A DNA stretch of 27,519 bases, from positions 1 through 27,519 of IMG/VR virus record IMGVR_UViG_3300027728_000070. One strand, given 5' to 3'. The stretch is from a virus. Position 1 is the first letter of the stretch. Each line of letters opens with the position of its first letter. Below, piece by piece: positions 1 to 8,109 of the stretch. The notes beneath the pieces were generated by a model, which saw nothing but the letters and a program-made list of their open reading frames with translations, made no database searches and was not told the origin of the DNA. The position numbers were made by a program, and so were the translations under genes.

Positions 1-1156
1 TGAAGCGGGCCTCTGTTGAGGTCAGGCGTAACTGCTCGCCGCCGTCGACGTTGAAAAACAAGTAGCCGCCGGTCATGGTCACGCCGTCGCCGGAGCTGAT
101 CCCCAATGGATAGGCCCCGCCCGCAGCCAGAACGCCATTGTGGAACTTACCGCGCGATCCGGCGGATAAATAAACACCGGTCGTAGAGCTCATGGTCCAG
201 GAGCCGGCCACGAGAGCAGTCGATACTTTTAGTGACCCGGATATTTCCACTTTGAAGCTGCCAGTCGGCACCATCCCGATGCCGACGTTGTTCGATCCGT
301 CGATCTGAGCGATCCCAGCCCACCCGCTAAGGTTCGCATTGTATGCCTGGACGTTGGTCCCGATGGTCAGTCCGAGTGCTACTCTCTGGGCTGCTGCATC
401 CGCAGCCGTCAGCAGCGCGCGGCCTGCTACTGTACTGTCAGAGACGCCAGATGCTGGGTGGGTGTGAACGGATGGCGCACGGCTGGTATCGGTCGGGTGG
501 ACGTGATTGACCGCAGCAGCCTGAGAGCCGCTGCCAGCCGTCGCCGTACCGTCCATTAGCGGGGCTACTGTGCCAATGGTCACGGCTCCAGCCGCAGTCA
601 TTGCAGCCTTCACAAATGCCGTGTTCGCAATCGTCATTGAATCGTCAGTTGTCGTAGGTGTTGGTGTCGTTGGCGTGCCAGTCAGCGCGGGGCTGTCCAG
701 CGATGCCTTCGTGTTGACCAATGTGGTCAGTGCGACAACGCCTGCTTGATCCGTTGCAAATTGCTGCTCAAGCTCAAGTAGCGTATCGTAGGCGCTAGTA
801 GCACCGCCCTTTAGCCCATTGATCGCAGCATCTAGTTCTGATTGCGAAATTGCTTGATCACTTGGGGCTGGTGTTGAAATACCCTTCCAATACTTTTGAG
901 ATGGGCTATTGCGCACGCAAAGATACGTGATTCCCCCATCTTCCATAATGGAGCCGGGATTAACAGTGTTGGGGTCGGTGCCAGCCTCAACGTAGGTTGG
1001 AATGACCTCTTTTAACGGGACATCGTTCAAGCCTTCCGAAACTTGATCAATGAACAATTGCCAACGGTCAGGACCGAACGGCTTTTGTCCCGGACCCGGC
1101 GCGGCCTCAACGAGTGGCTGAAAATCGGTGTAAAAAACACCATCCTCACGCGGCAT
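1..1156 (-). CDS. Tail fibre protein, C-terminus cut by window edge
   Basis: The reading frame is open from an ATG at 1156 to the window edge, at least 385 residues, so the end of the protein is missing. Residues 155-180 hold a SPALTGTPTTPTP-type collar segment often found in fibres. Residues 218-265 hold paired His motifs (HVH at 218-220, HTH at 231-233) followed by a GRALLTAADAAAQRVALGL stretch, a common phage fibre module. Residues 290-312 (NNVGIGMVPTG...) resemble the GIGT..P repeats that often precede a C-terminal S74 chaperone domain, so one may lie beyond the edge. It should act in host-receptor binding at the virion surface. The start overlaps the stop of the upstream gene by 11 bases. 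The fibre identity is quite sure; the receptor is unknown. Confidence 0.85.
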   Translation of the reverse strand, partial: MPREDGVFYTDFQPLVEAAPGPGQKPFGPDRWQLFIDQVSEGLNDVPLKEVIPTYVEAGTDPNTVNPGSIMEDGGITYLCVRNSPSQKYWKGISTPAPSDQAISQSELDAAINGLKGGATSAYDTLLELEQQFATDQAGVVALTTLVNTKASLDSPALTGTPTTPTPTTTDDSMTIANTAFVKAAMTAAGAVTIGTVAPLMDGTATAGSGSQAAAVNHVHPTDTSRAPSVHTHPASGVSDSTVAGRALLTAADAAAQRVALGLTIGTNVQAYNANLSGWAGIAQIDGSNNVGIGMVPTGSFKVEISGSLKVSTALVAGSWTMSSTTGVYLSAGSRGKFHNGVLAAGGAYPLGISSGDGVTMTGGYLFFNVDGGEQLRLTSTEARF

Positions 1157-1490
1157 TAGCAGCCTCCTTGCGTAGTGCGGTTTCGTAGGCGTTCCAACGC
1201 ACTTCAAGGACTGCGAGCCGTGGCTCTAACTCGGAAATGATGCGCATAATGTCCAGCACTTTTGCGCTTGCCGTTGTTGCAGTTTCGGAAAATTCCCGAA
1301 CCGATTCTCCAACGTTTTCGAATTGAGACAATCGTGACTCAATACTCTCAACCCGATCCGCAAACATTTCTAGCGCTTCGACCAAGGCCAGTGGGATATC
1401 TGTCATCACGGTTTGCGTCGTGTGGACGGTTCCACCGGCTTTATGCCGTGCAATCCGCCAATTCATATGATCGTTCAAAGGTCGCCCCAT
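1146..1490 (-). CDS. Small coiled-coil protein in the tail-fibre module
   Basis: This 114-residue protein matches no family I recognise. From about residue 36 it is strongly heptad-like (FADRVESIESRLSQFENV, later ISELEPRLAVLEVRW), so a coiled coil is likely. It overlaps the upstream gene by 16 bases and the downstream fibre gene by 11, which suggests translational coupling. The first ATG (1490) has no clear Shine-Dalgarno sequence. Internal ATGs at residues 9 and 29 are alternatives, and residue 29 would give a compact protein that is nearly all coiled coil. Its place between a fibre-associated protein and a fibre suggests a role in fibre trimerisation or attachment, but that is inference from position only. 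Confidence 0.6.
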   Translation of the reverse strand: MGRPLNDHMNWRIARHKAGGTVHTTQTVMTDIPLALVEALEMFADRVESIESRLSQFENVGESVREFSETATTASAKVLDIMRIISELEPRLAVLEVRWNAYETALRKEAANAA

Positions 1491-2164
1491 TGGGTGGACG
1501 CGATAACTGAGTTGACGGATTCAATCGACGTGGCGTCTGTGATTGCTTTCTTAGCTGTGAGACGGCGCAATTCAATGGCCCGTGCCTTTGTCGCCCATGC
1601 CGCATACCGTGATATGACAATTTGCGACGCGGTCCACAGTGACGATGCTTCAATCCCTATTGAGGCAGATAGAACCGGGTAATTTGAAGCCGCATCCGTT
1701 GGGCTCAAGGCGTCCGCAGCCGTTTGCCCACTGGCTGCCACGTGTTCGGCTTGCTCTAGTTTCTCGCGATACGTGAGTTGCATCCCATCGCCGGGGGTAA
1801 TGTATTTTAATCGGACACGTTCAGCCGCTGTGTCGATTGTGGCGTTGGCTTTCGATTTAACGACGGATAGCGTGTCAGCAACCGGAGGACTGAAAACAGA
1901 GCCGTTCCACGTCCAGCCTATGGCCACATCAGACGGCACGTCTGCAACCACTTCGCATCCTGCGGGGAACAATGCCGTAGCGTCATCGGTCACGCAGACG
2001 ACAACTCCATCATTGACCTGAGCGCATCGGCTATTTTGCGCCGATCCAACATCGTACCAGTCGCCGGATTGACCAGACAGGAACAGCGCACCTGCCTGTG
2101 CAAGCGCGCGGCCCTTCGGCGTATTAGGAGCCTGCGACGGCGTGAAAAGTCCAAGACTTTGCAT
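1475..2164 (-). CDS. Tail-fibre-associated protein, fibre assembly chaperone-like
   Basis: The 229-residue protein has the layout of phage fibre-assembly-associated proteins. An N-terminal half carries a WTWNGSVFSPP segment (about 87-97). A helical C-terminal half has the pattern SKANATIDTAAERVRLKYITPGDGMQLTYREKLEQAE, then Ala-rich helices ending RRLTAKKAITDATSIESVNSVIAS. That C-terminal arrangement recurs in proteins encoded beside fibres in many proteobacterial phages. The ATG at 2164 has a good Shine-Dalgarno (AAGGGG). It lies 9 bases after the fibre gene 2174-3307. The role, helping fibre folding or attachment, is inferred from layout and position; it could instead be a structural fibre subunit. 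Confidence 0.65.
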   Translation of the reverse strand: MQSLGLFTPSQAPNTPKGRALAQAGALFLSGQSGDWYDVGSAQNSRCAQVNDGVVVCVTDDATALFPAGCEVVADVPSDVAIGWTWNGSVFSPPVADTLSVVKSKANATIDTAAERVRLKYITPGDGMQLTYREKLEQAEHVAASGQTAADALSPTDAASNYPVLSASIGIEASSLWTASQIVISRYAAWATKARAIELRRLTAKKAITDATSIESVNSVIASTQWGDL

Positions 2165-2173
2165 GATGTCCCC

Positions 2174-3307
2174 TTAAGCTTGGCTGACCGTGACCCATGA
2201 GTCAGAAACGTATTTTTGAACGGGTCGAGCGATGCCAGTTATCAAAACGTCGTTTCCGTTTCCTGATGAAGAATACGTAATTTGCTGCAATACCCGGCCA
2301 GCACCCGCTGATACGGTGTGCCCTGATGAAAAAGCATCACCGACCGAAACGGAAGCTCCCAGCCGCACATCGCCAACTTTTGCAGCAATACTAGCCAATG
2401 GCCCGGAGAATGATGCCTGCGCCGCGATGTGTTCAGTCAGCTTGGCGAGTGCCTGCCATCGAATGGTGCCATCTGTGCCGGATTGGATCGCTATGGTTGC
2501 CGGTGCCGTAGTGATGATCTCGCCAGCAAAAACACCAAACGGCGCTTTGATGTTTCCGGTTGACCCGCGCTTGACCAGTGTGTTGGGTGTGTTGTCATCC
2601 CAAAGCGCTTGCGCTGCTGGCATATTGCCTGGGTGCCAGACGGTACCGTTGGCGTCAGAAACTAGCGTCCAAGACGTTTCCCAAACGCCGCCCGTTTTTG
2701 CGCGCTGATAAACGTAGTTGTTCCCGTCAAGGCCGACTGCGCGAGCAATCGCCGTGTCAGCGTCAACAGCCCAAACTTCAGCAACGAATTGACCTGATGC
2801 TTCCGGCCCATGAAGTGCGTTATCGCCAAAATTAATCCCTGCAATCGCACCGTCCCAATCCGTGACCGGATTAATCCCGCCCGCGCGGCTCACGAGGCCG
2901 TCAGTTTGGGTCTTGGTGTAGTACCTGTCGTCGTGGGTGTGGGTGTCAGGCGGGAAGGTGCTTGGTTTGCTCTGGACACTCGCCCAAAGCGGTTTGTTTT
3001 GGGCGTCTGGAACGTGACCTGATCCGTCCAACGACGCCACGCCGTTGACGGCTGCTTTCTGTGCCGCTGGGATGGCCGCTGCTGCTACCGTACCGGCAGA
3101 TGCGGCGACACTCGCGGCTGCTGCAATCGCGGCGTCCTGAATGGCTTTTGCAGGCGCATAGACAGCCGTCGTGACATACCCAGACGGATCAAAGTTTGGG
3201 TCCATCGCAAGCACGTCCCACTTGCCCAAACCCCGATAAATGTAATCGGGTCCGGTAGAGACAAGCTTTGCGATTTGACCAATAGTCGGTGAAGTCGGAA
3301 ACGACAT
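2174..3307 (-). CDS. Tail fibre protein
   Basis: A 377-residue fibre. The N-terminal part (1-45) is a small globular region likely to attach to the virion. It is followed by an Ala-rich helix (50-95), a GVASLDGSGHVPDAQN segment (about 89-104) and the classic fibre motif HTHDDRYYTKTQTD (about 122-135). The region after it (GGINPVTDWDGAIAG ... VWHPGN, about 143-228) resembles the knob-type repeats of pyocin and phage fibres. The C-terminal part is beta-rich and probably the distal or receptor-facing region. The start at 3307 is preceded by a near-perfect Shine-Dalgarno (AAAGGAGG). It sits between the ejection-protein block and a fibre-associated protein. The exact receptor is not deducible. Confidence 0.85.
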   Translation of the reverse strand: MSFPTSPTIGQIAKLVSTGPDYIYRGLGKWDVLAMDPNFDPSGYVTTAVYAPAKAIQDAAIAAAASVAASAGTVAAAAIPAAQKAAVNGVASLDGSGHVPDAQNKPLWASVQSKPSTFPPDTHTHDDRYYTKTQTDGLVSRAGGINPVTDWDGAIAGINFGDNALHGPEASGQFVAEVWAVDADTAIARAVGLDGNNYVYQRAKTGGVWETSWTLVSDANGTVWHPGNMPAAQALWDDNTPNTLVKRGSTGNIKAPFGVFAGEIITTAPATIAIQSGTDGTIRWQALAKLTEHIAAQASFSGPLASIAAKVGDVRLGASVSVGDAFSSGHTVSAGAGRVLQQITYSSSGNGNDVLITGIARPVQKYVSDSWVTVSQA

Positions 3308-3317
3308 TAAACCTCCT

Positions 3318-3506
3318 TTAACCCATCAGGGCGCGGGCAACCTGTTGATGGGATTGGTTTGGTCCAACGGGCTGCATTTCGTCTTGTTCGGGCGGCAATC
3401 CGGCTTCGATGGCTTCGCAGATTTGCTTTTGCGCATCGGGTGGAAGCGATTGGATGGCCTGGATCAACTGCGCAACCGGATCGTCTTGTGGTTCGTTCTC
3501 GTCCAT
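3318..3506 (-). CDS. Small acidic phage protein sharing a C-terminal tail with its neighbour
   Basis: This 62-residue acidic protein begins MDENEPQDDPVAQLIQAIQ and matches no family I know. A predicted amphipathic helix covers about residues 10-35, followed by a Pro/Gln linker. Its last ten residues (HQQVARALMG) closely match the end of the large upstream protein 3519-5876 (HVAVARALMGY). It starts 12 bases after that gene's stop, with a weak purine-rich ribosome site (GAGAAAGA). Its position in an unbroken run of virion genes and the shared tail make a real gene likely. The tail could be a docking or packaging signal; this is inference. Confidence 0.6.
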   Translation of the reverse strand: MDENEPQDDPVAQLIQAIQSLPPDAQKQICEAIEAGLPPEQDEMQPVGPNQSHQQVARALMG

Positions 3507-3518
3507 CTATGATCTTTC

Positions 3519-5876
3519 TCAATAGCCCATGAGGGCGCGAGCAACGGCAACGTGTGGGTCCTCGGACTGAGACGCGGCAAGGCCAGCCGCACCCGCACCG
3601 GCAATGCCAAAAATGCCCGGATCAAGGTTTTTGTATTTCCGTAGCGTCGCCTCAGTAATCGGCTTTGAGGGGTCATCGCCGTTTGCGATCATCGTCTTGC
3701 GCAAGCGGTCAAGCGCTGACTGGGTGCTATTGACCTGAAATGTCGGTTCGCGGCCTGAACTTGATTTCAGCATGCCGTGAAGGTCTTTTGCCACCACGCG
3801 GCCAGACCCCTTGCTTGCCAGCGTCAAACCATCGTCCAGCGTCATGCTAGTGACGGCTTTTCTTGCGCTGCTGCTGTAAGGAGCCCAATTTGGGTTTGCC
3901 TTAATGCCAGGGGGGATAATCAGGCCGTCGTTAACGTCTGAATTGCTGGTGCGTTCGTTTTTGGTCTTAGCCGTAGACGCCTTCTTTTTTGGTGTATCGT
4001 CCAGCGCTTCCGCAACCTTTCGAATCTGGTCGCGGCGCATCGCATCCACCTGATCGGGCGCGGTCGGCTTGTATTCAAACGGCGCTTGATTAATCCGCGC
4101 TGTTGCGCCATCCTCAAGCAGTGGAGCAGGCGCGGGATATTCCGCCCCCGGTTCGATGAAGGGTTTGGACGATGGATTTCCAGCGGGTGCGGGCAGAAGC
4201 GGTTGATCTTGACCCGGTGTCGTGCTCAGTTCCCGATTGGGACCGCCTGATGACCCGCCCGCTTGCCGAGTTGAAGCGCCTCCCACATTGGCAGCAGGTT
4301 GAGCTAGCCCATCGGCTACGGCAAGCTGCCGCTCAGAATCAAGCTGCCGTTGATTCGCACTTCGCGCGCTACGTGCACGGACCTCAGCTTCGTTAGCAAG
4401 GGCCTGCCCTTCATGCCATTCAGTCCGCTTTGCGCCGATGGCCTTTGGCATCCTCGATATGCCATTGTAAATCTCTGAACCAGTGATACCAGAAAACGCG
4501 CCCTCCATGGCGGACCTCTTCAGCATGGCAGGCCAGTCATCAAGCTGCTCTTCGGCTTTCTTTTTGACGAAGTTTTCGCGCGGATAGTTGTCGCCATCCG
4601 CCATGTTTTTCTCAGCAGCGGCTTTGCGTGGGTGCCCGTCAGGAAGGTTCTCAACGAGCGCTTTTTCCGCGCTGTATTCAGGGTTGATCGTTTCGCCTTG
4701 AGCTTCGTGGTACGGCTTCATGACATTCACGCCGTAAGCGGCACCAGTGCCGCCGATGATTGGAAGGCCCACCCGAGCAGCTAGATTGAGCCCACCACCA
4801 ATCGTTGGGCTGACTGGTAAATGGCCCATGCCCCATCTGGCAACCGCACCGCCACCAGCGCCTGCAATGAATGGAGCGCTACCACCAAGCGCCGTAATAA
4901 TCTTCCCCGTTGGGGTTTCACGCCACGGGTCTTTGAGCTTTAAAGCGTCGTCGCGGGCGGTATATGCGCGTCGTTCTGCTTCTGAGTAGGCGTCATCCTT
5001 GCGCTTTTTATCGGTTGCTTCGTCTGCCCTCTTTTGCGCAAGCGCTGCGGCTTCATCAGCACGCTTTTGACCGGCGTCGGCTTCCTCTTTTCGCAAAGCT
5101 GCGTTGCGGCGGTCCTTGGTATCCTCCAAGTCTTTGCGGTTGAGGTCTTCGATGCTGCGCTGTGCCGTCACACGCGGGCCTGGGTTGTCTGCCGTTCCCG
5201 GTTTGAGGTATCCGGGTTCTCCCGGCTTCAATGCTAATTGGCGTTCAAGTTCGGCGCGTCGCGCCTGATCTGCGGGGCTCAAATCAGCCATAGCCGGTGA
5301 CGAGAAACCCAATCCAGCCTGTTGAGCGCCCGCGATGCCAAGGCCGGTCGCACCAACGCCTAGTGCCGCCGCAAAACCCTTAGCTGTCGGGATCGTCATT
5401 GCCGTTTGAACGCCTGCGTTCGTCAGGTTCGCGAGCGACGGATCAGAGTAAGCATCGCTCAACGCCTTACCGGCAACGAACGGCTGATTGACGATACCCT
5501 CACCTACTGCCGTTGCCACTTGAGCCGGGACGGGCGCTGCATCCATCAAAGCGCCCATGATCGGGGCAAGACGATCTGCGGATGATCGTGGCAACACCTC
5601 TTGCATCCCGCCGCGTGCAAGCTCTTCGTTTGACGGCTCGCGCGAGCGCAGTTCGCCTTGGTCCATCCCGCGCGTCTTGTCCGACATTTCAGGATAGCGG
5701 CGGTCGATGTTGGCAAACGCGCGATTTTCAGGGCTGTGGTCGATCTGACCGCCCATCTGGTCCGTCTGCTTGACGGTGTAGCTGTTTGCCTCTTGCGGCA
5801 TGGGCTGTGCTTGAGCCTGCCCGCCCATCGCCCGACGTTGGGCCGCCCGCTTCATTGCTTCTGTGAGGATGTCCAT
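3519..5876 (-). CDS. Large internal virion / DNA-ejection protein with membrane-like segments
   Basis: I chose the ATG at 5876 (785 residues, MDILTEAMKRAAQ) because AAAGGA lies just upstream and the previous gene ends at 5887; an earlier in-frame start at 5945 would overlap that gene by 59 bases. Visible parts: a hydrophobic Ala/Gly stretch (about 150-195), a charged Arg/Lys/Glu coiled coil (about 205-315), a second long Gly-rich hydrophobic region (about 325-385), a Pro/Ser-rich linker (about 520-610), and a C-terminal hydrophobic hairpin (GIFGIAGAGAAGLAAS) before the tail HVAVARALMGY. No enzyme motif is seen. Size, low complexity, membrane-like segments and neighbours fit a protein ejected with the DNA to form a channel through the host envelope. 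The role is inferred from architecture, not homology. Confidence 0.7.
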   Translation of the reverse strand: MDILTEAMKRAAQRRAMGGQAQAQPMPQEANSYTVKQTDQMGGQIDHSPENRAFANIDRRYPEMSDKTRGMDQGELRSREPSNEELARGGMQEVLPRSSADRLAPIMGALMDAAPVPAQVATAVGEGIVNQPFVAGKALSDAYSDPSLANLTNAGVQTAMTIPTAKGFAAALGVGATGLGIAGAQQAGLGFSSPAMADLSPADQARRAELERQLALKPGEPGYLKPGTADNPGPRVTAQRSIEDLNRKDLEDTKDRRNAALRKEEADAGQKRADEAAALAQKRADEATDKKRKDDAYSEAERRAYTARDDALKLKDPWRETPTGKIITALGGSAPFIAGAGGGAVARWGMGHLPVSPTIGGGLNLAARVGLPIIGGTGAAYGVNVMKPYHEAQGETINPEYSAEKALVENLPDGHPRKAAAEKNMADGDNYPRENFVKKKAEEQLDDWPAMLKRSAMEGAFSGITGSEIYNGISRMPKAIGAKRTEWHEGQALANEAEVRARSARSANQRQLDSERQLAVADGLAQPAANVGGASTRQAGGSSGGPNRELSTTPGQDQPLLPAPAGNPSSKPFIEPGAEYPAPAPLLEDGATARINQAPFEYKPTAPDQVDAMRRDQIRKVAEALDDTPKKKASTAKTKNERTSNSDVNDGLIIPPGIKANPNWAPYSSSARKAVTSMTLDDGLTLASKGSGRVVAKDLHGMLKSSSGREPTFQVNSTQSALDRLRKTMIANGDDPSKPITEATLRKYKNLDPGIFGIAGAGAAGLAASQSEDPHVAVARALMGY

Positions 5877-5886
5877 GTGTGATCCT

Positions 5887-8109
5887 TTAGCGGGGTGGGG
5901 CGGAAAGCAGGCCGCGCGGTTTGGGATTAGAGCGCAGCGGGTCAATCATGGCGTTGCCGACAACGGGCGCTGCAAGCGTCCCCCGCGTACCGGAAACTTG
6001 CCGAACGTTCCGCATCTGCTCAATGTTGCGCAGCGTGTCGAGTTGCCGGATCGGGTTAGTCTCCGTCAGCATCGGCACCATTTTTTCATTCCGGCGTTCG
6101 ACGTACTTCGCGCCGCCCTTGGCAACCAGCAAGTCAAACAGCTTGCGTGGGCTGGCGTAATCCCAAGCGCTCGCCATCATGGCTGGGCCGTTCAGTTCGT
6201 TGATCGCTTCGCGAAGCGGCGTCGTCTGCGATCCACCTAGACCGCGATAGGTGCGGGTGATCGACTGTTCCTCGTGAAGCACTTTGAGCAGCGCCGCCGC
6301 GTCCTTCTTGCCTAGAACGCTCGTGATGATGTAGCGGCCAGCCGGGGTCAGGAACTTTGCAACGTGGTCGCCCGTATCGCCCTTGTTCATGACGTGGTTG
6401 GTGATCGATTCTGCCAATCCGTCGCGGTACATATCGATCTGAACTTGAGCGGCTTTCCTGGCTTCTGGCGTAACCGTGCGAGACTTAGCCGTCTGTTGCA
6501 GGTTGGACAGCGTTTGAAGCTCTTTGCGCGTGTCAGTCGTGATCCTGAACGAGGCCGACTGTGCATCGCCGTACAACCGGCGCGCAGCGGCATTTTCAGC
6601 AAAGGTATCGTTGGCCACACGCCACGTTGGGTTGGTGCGTGAAACCTCATCCATGAGGTCTTTTTTGAGAATCGTAAGTTGCCGCGTGAGTGGCGTTGGT
6701 TTTCCAAGGTTCATGCTCGTCTCAATCATGTGATCAAGATCAATCTTGGCCTCTTGGAAGTGCTCAACGTCTTTGAACGGGTTGAACGTCGCAGGCCGTC
6801 CCGGTGCCTTCTCGCTGAACAGTTCAGTTGCCGTGCGAAGTTTGGTTGCGATCTCAGTCTGACGACCTGCAAAGCGCGCATCAACCGGGTCCAGCACCGG
6901 AGCCAAGTCAAACGGCTGCTTGACCGCATAAGCCGCGTCGTAGGCTTGGCGTTCGGCCTCCTTCATCGCAGCCGCGCGAGCATGAGGATCGCCAGCCCGA
7001 ACGATGTTGTCTGCCGCGTCGTTGATCCGGCCCGCTTGTCCCATCTGGCGTTCTGTCAACGTCTCAGCCGCAACCGCACGGCCTTGCCCCGGCGTCGCCA
7101 TCCCGGCGCGCAGCGTCCAGTTCGTGTTATCGCCACCTGCAACGCCCGTCATGTTGGCGCGCTCAACGATGGAGACAGGGCTAGCATTGCGGGTGCTGAA
7201 CGCATCCAGCGCCTTGCGCACCGCAGCATCACCCATCCCGACCTGTTGGGCGATGTCTTGGACACTATGACCTTCGTTCGCCAAGCGCGCGACGTTGGTG
7301 ATCTCGTCCGTCGTCAAGCGTCCGTATTTTGGCACCTCGATTTGAGCACGCAGCGTTGCGGGTTCAATCGCGTCACGGGCGAGCGACCGATCCACAGCAG
7401 CAAGCGCGCCGGTATCGGTTCCGGCGAACTCGTTGCGAGCCGCCTGGGCGATACCAAGCCCTTCCCCAACTTTGTAGCCAACGGCACCTAACGGACCACC
7501 CAGCACGGCACCGATTGCGCCGCCGTGGGCAGCGCCTAGCGCGCGGTCCTTGAGTTCGGTCATGGTGTCAGCACCGGGCGCGCTTTCGGCGTGTCCTGCA
7601 CCCGACAAAGCCCCATAGCTCGCACCTAATTTGATACCCTCACGAACGCCTTGACCAAGCGTCGAAACAGGGTTGGCCGTAAATGGAGTAAGGGCAGCGC
7701 GTCCGGCTTGAGCGGCAACGCCACCGCCCTTGATCAGCGCACCAGCACCGCCAAGCGCCACGGTTGGGATGATGCCGCCCGCGATCTCACCTGCAAAATG
7801 CGTCCACGGGTTTTGCTGACGGGACAACTCACGATCCTTGGCGTTCGATAGACCAAGTTCGTCGTCAAACCCGAACGTCGCACCTTCCACGCCACCGCGA
7901 TACAGGCTTTCCATAATGCCGACTTCGCGCTCAGGAAGCGGCTTTGCATACCGCGACATGGCAGAGCTAACACCTGCGTCAATGTCGTCAATGTTGATCC
8001 GCATCGGACCCGTTGAAACCGGCGCACGGCTTTGCGGCAACGGCTGCCGCATTGATGGAGCCGTTACCGGATCGCTGCCGATGTCGTCAATGTTGATGAC
8101 GTTTGCCAT
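5887..8109 (-). CDS. Large internal virion / ejection protein with an embedded HTH-like segment
   Basis: A 740-residue protein whose ATG directly follows the upstream stop (TAAATG). The N-terminus has two copies of an INIDDI motif (residues 5-10 and 38-43). Gly/Ala-rich membrane-like stretches lie at about 105-145 and 155-220, with glycine-zipper spacing at 195-220. A helix-turn-helix-like segment follows (about 265-304: LTTDEITNVARLANEGHSVQ, then DIAQQVGMGDAAVRKAL). The rest is mostly helical, and it ends KPRGLLSAPPR, similar to a motif near the end of the protein encoded at 9791-11446. No catalytic motif was found. By position and make-up it is probably ejected with the genome; the HTH may bind DNA inside the head or during entry (inference). 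Confidence 0.7.
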   Translation of the reverse strand: MANVINIDDIGSDPVTAPSMRQPLPQSRAPVSTGPMRINIDDIDAGVSSAMSRYAKPLPEREVGIMESLYRGGVEGATFGFDDELGLSNAKDRELSRQQNPWTHFAGEIAGGIIPTVALGGAGALIKGGGVAAQAGRAALTPFTANPVSTLGQGVREGIKLGASYGALSGAGHAESAPGADTMTELKDRALGAAHGGAIGAVLGGPLGAVGYKVGEGLGIAQAARNEFAGTDTGALAAVDRSLARDAIEPATLRAQIEVPKYGRLTTDEITNVARLANEGHSVQDIAQQVGMGDAAVRKALDAFSTRNASPVSIVERANMTGVAGGDNTNWTLRAGMATPGQGRAVAAETLTERQMGQAGRINDAADNIVRAGDPHARAAAMKEAERQAYDAAYAVKQPFDLAPVLDPVDARFAGRQTEIATKLRTATELFSEKAPGRPATFNPFKDVEHFQEAKIDLDHMIETSMNLGKPTPLTRQLTILKKDLMDEVSRTNPTWRVANDTFAENAAARRLYGDAQSASFRITTDTRKELQTLSNLQQTAKSRTVTPEARKAAQVQIDMYRDGLAESITNHVMNKGDTGDHVAKFLTPAGRYIITSVLGKKDAAALLKVLHEEQSITRTYRGLGGSQTTPLREAINELNGPAMMASAWDYASPRKLFDLLVAKGGAKYVERRNEKMVPMLTETNPIRQLDTLRNIEQMRNVRQVSGTRGTLAAPVVGNAMIDPLRSNPKPRGLLSAPPR
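7982..8097. repeat. 17-bp direct repeat, two copies 99 bp apart
   Basis: The sequence atgtcgtcaatgttgat occurs at 7982-7998 and 8081-8097. The spacing of 99 bases is 33 codons, so the copies stay in frame and encode the two INIDDI motifs near the N-terminus of the ejection protein 5887-8109. The near identity at DNA level suggests a recent local duplication of the peptide motif. Confidence 0.8.

Noticed and set aside
6679-7491. Long plus-strand open frame (270 codons)
   Set aside because: Shadow of the ejection protein 5887-8109. The product is Arg-rich and unlike known proteins, as expected for antisense of a GC-rich gene.
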